Of a stretch of DNA of 64,000 bases, positions 48,201 through 64,000 are shown in pieces (within the stretch, counting starts at the first letter, position 1; each line of letters begins with the position of its first letter). The stretch covers positions 49,699,385-49,763,384 of the forward strand of contig OZ021727.1 in assembly GCA_963978545.1 (NCBI GenBank), in the 5' to 3' direction. A model generated the notes under the pieces. It ran no database searches. It saw nothing but the letters and a program-made list of their open reading frames with translations, and was not told where the DNA came from. Position numbers and translations under genes: made by a program. Origin of the DNA: Linyphia triangularis (lineage: Eukaryota; Arthropoda; Arachnida; Araneae; Linyphiidae).

Positions 48201-50365
48201 TATGGTTCCAGGAAAGAAACAAAAATAAGAAATAGAAGCTGAAGGCAAACAGGTTAAAAGGGATATTGTGCAAGATGGGAGCATGCTGTTGCTATGGTTA
48301 CGGGATATTCTCCGGAGATGGTCCTGAGAGGTAAGCGGTCGGGACACTTCTGCCAGGGTAAATATCGTCTGGAACATGGGGAGTGAAATTGCGATGGGTG
48401 AAAGTGAAACGTCCCCGAATACATTGTTATTACATGAAACACAGACGTAACGCTGCTCGTGAGTTTCAATGTATTGTTGCTATGTGCAAAGGTTCGCTTT
48501 ACTCACAGATCTTCTCGTCTTGTTTAGTGAATCAGATGAAGCTGGATTTTAATAAAATAATTATGTTTCTGGTTCCTTCAACATGTAGAGTTGTATTGTA
48601 ATTATAATTGGGTATCTATACACTTTGATTATTTAATATCAGAAAGTGATCTATATAGCTTTATTTATGTTTGTTTTATTTAACCTGAATTTTGATAAGA
48701 ATTATTTTAGAGATAGAAATGTAATGCTTTATTTTTAATGAGAAATATTTCTTGTAATTTTTCAAGGAAAATATATTTGTTACCAAGACAAAACATAAAA
48801 ATTACAGAAAATTAAAAGCTGCTTATCATTTTAAATAATTATAATAGTGGCAACATTTTACTTTCCCTTACAATTGCCAGTTGACACAATTATCAAAAAT
48901 ATGATTTAACGTAGAGGTTACCAACTATCAAGCAATAAAAATTACATTTACATAAAATGCAAAGTTTCTAAGCAACTCTTAAAATTGATTGCAAAGTTTT
49001 AAAGAAATTGGACCTTTTTATAAATTCATTTTAGTCTTTAATTGAGCTTTTTATGATAGATATATAACACAAAGAGTGAAGTTTCGATATAGGAAAAAGA
49101 ATAGTCTCGGATATCTTTTAATTACATGAAACAGGCTTATCGCAAGATTTAATGCATTGTTACTAGACGGAGATTCGCCTATTGAATTTTTTCAGACGTA
49201 TTTTATTCATCCATTTAATTAGTTGAGTAGAAAGTTTAAAGAACAGTAATATTGGTTGGATTTTTTTTTTTTTTTTTTTTTTTTTTATTAAATTAGTAAT
49301 GGTGATGGATACAATCATTCAAAACTTTAATTTTGGAATATTAAAACATGTTTATTAAAAAATTTATTTTTCAATTACATTATAAATTGCGTTAATATCT
49401 CAAACACCCATGTTCATACATTTTAATATATTACTGAATGTAAAGTGGATAAAAACTGCAAACTAAATTCAATAACAATAAAATTTAAAATTTTATTAAA
49501 TATTTATATTCAATCCCTTTCTTTGAGCAATGCTGTGTTTCTTACATATTGAATTTGCTTAAATATTATAGATCATACTCTACAATTGTGTCATACTGCT
49601 TTAGAATATTTGTATTTTCTAACAGAACATACCTGTTAAATTTTCCAGAATATTGCAAAACTATTGTATCATCAAAAAGAGTTATTGATACAAATGTACT
49701 CATACTCTATTTAGTAAAACTAATTAATCATCCCACTGTATTGTTAGTATGCCATACGATATACCTCGTGTAATGCTTATGTGCAAGGAATAACAATTCC
49801 ATGTGCTACTAGAGTAATGCACTAAACATTTATCAATACTTATATTTAACAAAAAATCACGACGTTTTGAATTGTATTATTTTTTATTCATTAAATTGTA
49901 TCGATTCTTACCTTTCTAATATAGTATTTGGAATTAAAAATCAATTTTCAATTTTTATGATTAATAAAATAATCATAAATACTACTTAATACTCTAAGTT
50001 TTGACAGACATATAATAAATTATCATGTCAAATGACGAATTACTGTTCAGACTTTATCTTCATCTGTACTTTCCATCCTTCTCACAAATAAATCAAATTT
50101 CAGAGTCAAACTAAACAAACCCCCGTCTCTCCAATTTACTCATCCCAAATGACTCTGTTAAATAAAACTGCCAAAATATACGCGACAATTATCGCTGTTC
50201 AAAGTAAATGAGACCAATACTTGAAACCATCGACAGTTTATCCAATATTCCAAGCGCAATGCTTCCAACGAAAAGCACAAAAAAAGGAGCTCAAAGTTCC
50301 ACGAAGCGTGTCAGGATCAAACAAAGATCTTAATTTCAAGATCCTTTAAAGTTTTAATTAGGAAC
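45298..50365. other. Non-coding stretch with complex islands
   Basis: A/T-rich sequence with less AT-rich islands at about 46470-46880, 47900-48480 and 50100-50365. Short frames inside the islands (for example 48123-48377 and 48383-48601 on opposite strands) have no recognisable domain. T runs occur at 47527-47545 and 49261-49287. Confidence 0.5.
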
Positions 50366-50650
50366 TTTTACAGGGTGTTCAGGTAGCATCGCCTATTACT
50401 GGTGTATAATTTCGAGGATTCTAATCTTATGCAAATGTCTCTGATGTTGTCTATTTGCCGTGTGTGAGTGTTCAATGGTGAGCCAGGGCCGAAGATGGCC
50501 GATCGAGGATCCAATTTTGTTTCCAATTCCTCATGCAACTTTTGCTCCTCTAATTACCATAAAGGGAAGAGGAACTCAACATTATGAAGATTCAAGGGGT
50601 GGGTGTTTAGAAAAAAATTGCAGTTTTCAGATCGGTGGAGATGAATGAAT
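50366..50650. other. Complex segment starting ACAGGGTGTTC
   Basis: This less AT-rich segment opens with ACAGGGTGTTCAGGTAGCATC. Phrases of the ACAGGGTGT type are common at the ends of invertebrate repeats, and a related phrase, ACAGCGTGTCCCC, occurs at 63553. A matching second end is not seen. A 62-codon frame (50460-50648) is not recognisable. Confidence 0.25.
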
Positions 50651-51019
50651 ATTAAAACAAGGGAGAAGGAAGTGAAGTTGGAAAACATCCTGCTTTGTAA
50701 TTTTTAAAATTAAAGGAACTATGAAATAGTCAGTAAATAAAGTTAAATATTGAGTGTTTTAAATGATATTTAAGAAAAAAATAAATTAAAACAAGAGTAT
50801 AATTGTGTTGTGCATTTATTTAAAAGAAAAAAAAAAGAATACATAATTCAATGTAAAAATTAATTTAGGATTTTTATAAGTATCGTTTTAATACTTTCTT
50901 ATCTGAAATAAATTTGACAAAGTAATTGTGTGTTTAACATTTGTTTTCCTGGTTTCTGATTATAATATTAGTAATAACTTTTATGTTAGATAATACTTAT
51001 AAAATTACATAATTTTTTG

Positions 51020-52040
51020 AATGAGGTAAAAAAAAATATTAAAAAGACATCACAAAACATAAAAATTAAAATTAAACATAATTTTTTTTAAAAAAAGATC
51101 AATTTGAGTACAAAACTTGAAATAAAACAAAACCCATCTTTAATTTAATTCCTTTTTAATAATTTTAATAATTTAATTTAATAATCTTTAATTTCCAAAA
51201 AATAAATGAATGCGAAGTACAGTTTCTTTAGGGTTTCATTTGTCAAGAGCTGTGATATGTACAAATGAAGGTAATACCATAACATATTTAAAAGAGGTAA
51301 AAAAAAAGTAAATTGATAATAAAATACTTAATAATGGAAACATTGTAATTAAAACATATTTTAAACCTTTAAAAAATATTTTAGCTTATAAGACCTGAAA
51401 CAAACTAAATCACATCTTCAATTTTTGAACCCTGAAGAAAAAAGAATGTGCAACGCACTTTTTATACGGCCCCATTTTTCAGGTACTGTGATTCATAGAA
51501 ATGAAAACGATACCATAAAAAGTTTCAACGAACTACAAAAATATTAAATATTTTATAAAACATCACAAAATATAAACACTAAAATTTAAAAAGGAGGGGG
51601 AGGGGAGGGGGGGGGGGGTAATGAAAAGATGTATTTAAAAATAAAACTTGAAATTAAAAAAAAAAAAAAACTCGTCTTTAATTTCCAAACTCCGATAGTA
51701 AACTACTTTATAGTACAGTTCCTGTGGGCCTCCATTTGTTGGGAGTTTTGATTCATAGAAATGAAGGTGATACCATAAAAGGTTGAGTTAGGTCCAAAAA
51801 AAAATATTAAATATACTATAACACAACACAAGATATAAACATAAAAATAAAAAATTAAAATATATGCATATATATTTCGAAATAAAAAAATGCATGAGAA
51901 TATAAGGCTTGAAATAAAACACACATCTTTAATTTTAAAATCACTAGGAGTAAACGAATATGTAGTGCAGTTTCTGAAGGACCCCATTTTTCAGGGGCCG
52001 TGATTCGTAGAGATAAAGGTGATACATTGGAAAAGACAAG
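51020..52040 (+). repeat. Degenerate tandem array, about four 250-bp units
   Basis: The core GTGATTCATAGAAATGAAGG, usually followed by TGATACCATAAAA, recurs at about 51252, 51488, 51748 and 52000 (spacing 236, 260, 252). Around each core the same blocks appear in order: CTTGAAATAAAAC, a TTTAATTT block, CAGTTTCT, CCCCATTTTTCAG, the core, and a TATAAACATAAAAA-rich spacer. Copies have diverged strongly. The G-rich tract at 51596-51618 lies in one spacer. I see no coding periodicity. Confidence 0.75.
51596..51618 (+). other. G-rich tract, candidate G-quadruplex
   Basis: Four or more runs of at least four G separated by single A, ending in about 12 consecutive G. This meets the usual pattern for intramolecular G-quadruplex formation and is isolated in A/T-rich DNA. 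Confidence 0.7.
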
Positions 52041-53278
52041 GGTCTTGCGCTACCATTCTTTCCCCAACTGAGGCAAAACAATGTAATTTCGACCGTCTCT
52101 TCTATTCAAACTCTGGATGTCTTGATTAGATGGAGGAGAATATCGGAAAAGATGTTGAGAGCGTTGCTTCTGAACATATGTGGCTGAAAAAAGAATTTTG
52201 GATTTTAGTCGTTTTACATTTCTGAAGTACATATATTTTAAGAATTTGAAAGATTTGGTTGTGAGAAAGTTGCATTTCCTTAAAAAAAGAAGTTTAGTTC
52301 TGGTTAATATAAAACAAGGCGTAACTATTATCTACTATTATTATTAGCTTAGGATTATATAAAGAGTAGATACAAATTATTTGTAAAATTTAGAACTAAA
52401 TAGTTTGTGAAATAATAATTGTAATGTATCATTTCAAAGGCAGTTGAATAGTATTATATCTTAAGGTTATGTATCGATTCACAAATTCTTGAATGGCTAT
52501 TCTTTAATCTTTTAAATAAACAAATTTATCTTCAAAAACGTCATTTTTAACACAGAAAAAAATAAATTTCCTTCTCCAATCTTAACAACATTTAATCTTA
52601 AACAAAATCAAATGAAAAAAAAAAATCTTCTAAATACTAGTAAATATTGTACGAGATAGTTCAACTTTTCGTTAGAAGCTAACAACATATACCGAAATAG
52701 GGGTTACTGGTTCAAATTACATTATGTCCAACAGTGTCCTCTACAATTATAGAACGTATCTGACAGATTTATAAGATTTTCAGGCATTTTTTTTTAAGGG
52801 AAAAGTTATGCTATCAAATAATATCTAAGTTTTTACTCAACCACTATCAATTTGCTGTAAATCAATATTTTAATTAAATACGTGCAGGAATGTTTTTGTA
52901 ACTGATTTATCTATAGTAATCTCTTTAAGTATTCATACAATTGTAATAAAAACTTAACGTATTAATTTAAACACGAAACTTCACCAAAAAAAAATTCAAT
53001 AATCCTGGTTATTAATCTGAAATTTTTAAATTAATGTACTTATACATGTTCACTCTTTCACAATTTGTGTCAAAGTCTTCAGCCTCAACCCATATCACCT
53101 TAAGTAACTGAAGAGCAAATCATTGATAAATATGTATTCAATCGAAAGGTTAACCGTAGTTAAAATTTCCCAGTTTTGAGCTGTAAGGTGAAGTAGCAGT
53201 AACAAAAAATTATATACGAGCTACTGATATCATGGAAAAATTATTCCAGAAAATAAATAAAAATGTTGGTAATTACAG

Positions 53279-53312
<34 letters not shown>

Positions 53313-53936
53313 AATAAGAAATTTACGATTTTAAAATAAATGCAATTTTTATAATTGACCCTTAAAAGACAGCAAGGTCTGACACATTTGAAAATTGTGA
53401 ATTTGAATTTTAAATAAACGCAACCCAGAAAGAAATATGCCGTTTACTGCATTCTATTGTGGAAACCAGATAATTATATCCCCTTAATTTTTCAAAATAC
53501 TTACAAAGGTCACCAATACATAGCGCTGTTGGTTGAAAAATATACAAAACGATATTTTCAAAATAACCTCATTTTCAAAACAAATGCAACATTGTTTTAT
53601 AGTTTTTACAACTTGTTCTTTTTAATTTTTCATTCAACAGCGCCAGTAGAATGTAGCAAATGGTATACTTCTATCGTCTTCCTTTATCGTCTAACTTTTT
53701 CATTCGTATTTCAAATGTGCCAGTCGTTTTTGAGATACCTTGTTTGTGCAGACTGTGTTAAATTACTTTCTTTTTAGAAATTTTATTTGTAACTTTTATA
53801 ACAGGGCTTAGTCTAAAGTTATCTTTTACTTAAGTTCTGAAAGTAACACATTCCCATCTGGTAGCAAAAATTTAAAATAATTATTTTTTTTTCTGATATA
53901 ATTTTTACTTGATATCAGTAGTTATCATCATCATAC
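52041..53936. other. AT-rich non-coding stretch
   Basis: No gene seen. T run at 53281-53308. The 106-codon frame at 53457-53777 has no recognisable domain. Confidence 0.45.
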
Positions 53937-54401
53937 ATGGCATGGTGTGAGAGCCCAGGGTGGGCCAAGGCCTTTTGAAACAAACGTTTCCAACTGCCCC
54001 CATTTGGAGCCAAACTCCTCAAACTTCTAGATTTGAGGGTTAAACAGTGCTCTTCAACAGCATCCACCCATCAAAGCCTGGGTTTCCCTCTCCTTCGTGT
54101 GGTGACAAAATTCCTTGAAAGCAAAAATGTCCTTTAAAATAATATTGTTGTTCATACGAATGACATGTCCAACCAATTTGAGACAGCTTAGTTTTATGTA
54201 ATGAACAACATCTGGCTCTTTATACATTCGATATAATTCGAAGTTGAATCTCCCACGCCATACCCTATTTTCCTGAATTCCTCCGAATATACTTCTCAGT
54301 ATCTTTCTTTCGAAAGTTCCTAAAAATCTCTCCTCTCTCACGGTCGTGGTCCATGTCTTTGAAGCGTAGGCCAGGACAGGACGGATGAGGGTTTTAAAAA
54401 G
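53937..54401 (-). mobile_element. Non-LTR retrotransposon 3' fragment
   Basis: The minus-strand translation from about 54401 to 54054 stays open and matches the C-terminal region downstream of RT in non-LTR (LINE) elements: FKTLIRPVLAYASKTWT, then FERKILRSIFGG, a WR..N.ELY..Y-type block and LKLVGHVIRMN. After a stop near 54054 the terminal W-K-R-L and A-H-P-G-L type ending can still be read in pieces to about 53940. The element then ends in short ATG/ATGATGATA-type triplets (minus strand), as 3' tails of some LINEs do. The RT domain itself is not present, so this is a 5'-truncated insertion, the common fate of LINE copies. The clade is uncertain. Confidence 0.82.
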
Positions 54402-55823
54402 TAAAAGATATCAATAGTACGAATAAAACTTTTGTGAAGATCTGTTGATTTTCACAGCTTACGGGCATCTCAAAAAAGGAAAGGGATGGGGGATGACTTT
54501 GATTAGATTCATTGAATATTTTTTATTGTATCCAATTATTGACATTTTAGAGATTTGAACTCTCTGTTGAATAAAAGTTAAATAGTACAAATGCCAGTAG
54601 TTTTTAATTTATTACTAGTATTTAACTTTTCTGATTACGTTACTTTCACGTGTATTCAATATAATTTGCATAAAAGTGTTTGTATTTCCCAAAGGCATAG
54701 CTTTCTATTATTTTACCAACAAGCACTGGTTTTATTCATTCAGATAGATTCATCCTGTAAACTCCAACCGAATTGAGATTTTAAATCTACTTTTCCAAGT
54801 CTCAAAATTTTTTAAAAATAATTAAAACTCTTCTTTTGTAATTGGAACGTTTCTAAGAACCCTGTTTAATTAGAAATATTTTAACACCGTAAGGAAAAGA
54901 TTAACTCTTCACAGTCAAACATCATTACCAACGCGGAAAAAAAAAATATTCCGACTTTACAACTTTTTCGAGATTGTGTGCCGAGCCAAAATGATGTTAA
55001 TTATCTTCGTGGCGAGTTTAGAGTAAAATTTTTAGTTCTTTTAATCCACGGGAAACTTTTATTTAATGTCAGTAAAATGCCGTAAATTAGTTTAATTTAC
55101 ATGTTAAATTAAGGATTACTGTTATGAAGTTAAATTAAGGCAACGTATGTTTAGAAATGAGCTCAACTAATAAAAACTGAGCTGTTCGTTATTTTAAATA
55201 ATTAGTGGTAATGGCTTAAGCTGCTCCGAAAGTCATGTATTTTTTGTGTGTTTTCCATCAAAATTTAGGGCTGACAACTATACAAATGGAACGTATTAAA
55301 AGTCTATTAATGGTAATGATTGTGCGATATTTTAATTCTTCCTTTAAATGTTTGAATAAGATTAATTACTTCTTTATTATATTTTAGCTTACTTAAGCGA
55401 ATATTTTTAAAAACATGATTTCTCTAATCTTATTTATACTTAGTACTCTAAATTATACCTTTTATCATTTCTAATTAAACAACCGAGTAGAAAAATTTAC
55501 TATAAAAAATAACGTCAATTTTGACATCGCTAAAAGCTTATGAGTTACGTAAACATCAAATAGTATCTACTGGCATTTTTAAAGGAAATAATAAGATAGA
55601 TAATTTCATTTACGACCTAGTAAAAAAATTTAATTAAAACTAGTTCGAGTGCAGTACTTGTTTTTAATTTTTTTTGTGCCATAGATGTAAAAGACATACA
55701 TAGACGATGCTGTGCTTAAAACAAAACTGTTTACAACCTCCTAACGAAAATAATATGAAGTAAACACGAACAAAAGTATATTATTTTCAATATCTGTGTA
55801 ATCTACTATTTATATGTATATGT
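54402..55823. other. AT-rich non-coding stretch
   Basis: Nothing recognisable beyond short A/T runs. Confidence 0.5.
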
Positions 55824-62468
<6,645 letters not shown>

Positions 62469-62904
62469 TGTTATGAATTTTCCCCTGAGGCAATGATAGC
62501 ACAGTTTTTCAGATAAAAACAATTATTTATTCACTTCAAAAACTCACATAAGTTATTCGAAGAACAGTGCAATAACTATCAAGCTTCAACACAAGTTTCA
62601 ATAAAAACAACTTCGAATACAGCAATTATACAAGTTCACTCCAGTAGGTAAACAAAGCGATCAGCTTTCATCGAAATCCGAAGTCAAAACTGAAACCTTT
62701 CCCGATCTCCGGTCTTATTTATACCTGGCGCGTGAGAACATTCTCGAAATATCCAGCCAATTCGTCGTAAAATAAACATCTCGAAATTTCTCTACTGCTT
62801 TAGGTGTTGCCACCTTTTTCTAACCTGTATTATCGCTGCTTAATAAATAAAATAAGATAAAATAAATTACAATAGAATTTTAAAACAATACGTCACTATT
62901 TACA
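62469..62904 (-). repeat. Probable solo LTR
   Basis: Read on the minus strand, this segment starts TGTAAATAGTGACG and ends GGGGAAAATTCATAACA. It contains a TATA box (TATAAATAAG, plus-strand 62714-62723) and, near its end, a GAATAAATAATTG stretch with AATAAA. Together these are the layout of a retroviral-type LTR with U3, R and U5. No primer-binding site or polypurine tract lies next to it, so it is likely a solo LTR left by recombination. The flanking four bases (ATAG/ATAT on the minus strand) are a near match. The 5' border is an estimate. Confidence 0.6.
62714..62723 (-). promoter_or_regulatory. TATA box of the solo LTR
   Basis: TATAAATAAG on the minus strand, preceded by GC-rich GCGCCAGG and followed by ACCGGAGATC, as expected for an LTR core promoter. 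Confidence 0.5.
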
Positions 62905-64000
62905 CTATATATACAGACAATTTGTGCAACAATATTGTTGCAGAACACTTCTATAACATTTTACAGTCAACTATTTCATGGTTAGTTAGGTGCAGCAATT
63001 GCATCCACGCTTGTTACTGGCTGTTATTATTATTATTTATTTATTTTTGTATTTACTTTTTTTATTGTTATAACTTTAGTTTGTATTTACTATTATTTTG
63101 CTTGCTTTTAACGAACGTCAGAGGTTTAGGGGAGCCAGCTTATTAAGAATCCAATGTACCTTGCTCATTAGATATTAATCAAAATTAACGAAATCTATTT
63201 GATATCTTAGAAAACTTTACTGCACAATACAAAGGTTTATGTCAATATTTTTACCCTAATTTGTATATCTTATGATATACTGACACACAAACAAAACATT
63301 TTCCGAAAAGCAGCTTTTTTTGGACACAAAAACTTTTCAAAATGTAAAAATTACAAAACAAAATTGATTATATTGTTTTCTTTATGTTGGAATGTTTTAT
63401 GATCCTATGTAACACATCAAGTAATTGAAACTAATTAATACTTTTAATATTTCTTGTACAACCCAAAAATTTCGATTCCTTCTGGAATATCATATCAACG
63501 ACCCTATTGCCATGCATTAAGTTTGAATACTATTATTTAAGGTATGCATATACAGCGTGTCCCCGTATAACCTGGCCGACCTTTATTTTCGACACCGTTG
63601 GTCCTAGATACATAGTTTCAATTGAAGAAATGTTTTTAATCCTTTAAATATTTTTACTGAATATTTTTTAAGTTAGGAAAGGGGTTGGTATAAAAATTAC
63701 GGATTGTAAATTTTAAATGGTCCCCAGTTTCCCCAACTCATATTTAAAAAAATGTTGCTCATGAACAAACATTTCAAACAAAAAAAAAATCGAAATTTGT
63801 ACGACCAATATTCATGGAGATAGGAAAAATGGAAATTATTGACTTATGCCACTTTACAGCTGTGGTCCTTAACATATTTTAAGGGCATGTACACAAAATG
63901 AAATACAGAGAAAAAGCAATGCGTTCGGAAAATTATTCTGAAATCAAATGCATGAATACGATCTATCAATATCTGTAGTAAATTGTGGATGCTGAACTCG
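62905..64000. other. Non-coding end of the window
   Basis: No gene seen. A possible repeat starts at about 63553 with ACAGCGTGTCCCCGTATAAC and runs out of the window. It resembles ends of invertebrate transposable elements of the ACAGGGTGTCCC type, but no class can be given. Confidence 0.35.

Overview
This window looks like intergenic DNA from a large, AT-rich (roughly 70% A+T by eye) invertebrate genome. An arthropod, possibly an arachnid, is the best guess. The basis is a mariner copy, a non-LTR retrotransposon 3' end, a Ty3/gypsy-class LTR retrotransposon, abundant tri- and tetranucleotide microsatellites and frequent A/T homopolymers. I find no host protein-coding gene with convincing exons, no rRNA or tRNA gene and no CRISPR array. 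The species is inference only.

The one extended coding locus is an LTR retrotransposon at 19280-25058. Its two 240-bp LTRs differ at 3 positions (counted by eye). Between them lie a long leader (19520-21275) with an internal 178-bp tandem duplication, a broken gag, a frameshifted protease, and a 728-codon open frame. In that frame the integrase comes BEFORE the reverse transcriptase tail and RNase H. This is the Ty1/copia-like order on a gypsy-type protein, as known for Gmr1-like elements. The capsid C-terminus resembles the SCAN domain, which is thought to derive from Gmr1-like gag. Most of the RT core and the first half of RNase H are missing through in-frame deletions, and gag carries stops and a frameshift, so this copy is not autonomous.

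Other mobile DNA: (1) a degenerate mariner at 44039-45297, transposase on the minus strand, flanked by TA; (2) a 3'-terminal non-LTR retrotransposon fragment at 53937-54401 (minus); (3) an 878-bp non-autonomous element with 19-bp inverted ends and perfect TTAA duplications (39734-40611), which appears nested inside a pogo/Tigger-like terminus; (4) a probable solo LTR on the minus strand at about 62469-62904; (5) a possible pogo-like remnant near 28240-29168; (6) a three-copy dispersed repeat and a 43-bp minisatellite in an unclassified repeat at 18675-19090.

Repeats: a pure (TG)n of 343 bp, a TTA array of about 560 bp, two ordered compound tetranucleotide arrays, two long AT arrays, and two degenerate tandem arrays that I do not recognise (eight units of 64-84 bp at 34321-34885; four units of about 250 bp at 51020-52040). 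The remaining space is AT-rich non-coding DNA broken by more complex, less AT-rich islands of 200-600 bp that could be conserved regulatory elements. Sequence alone cannot show that.
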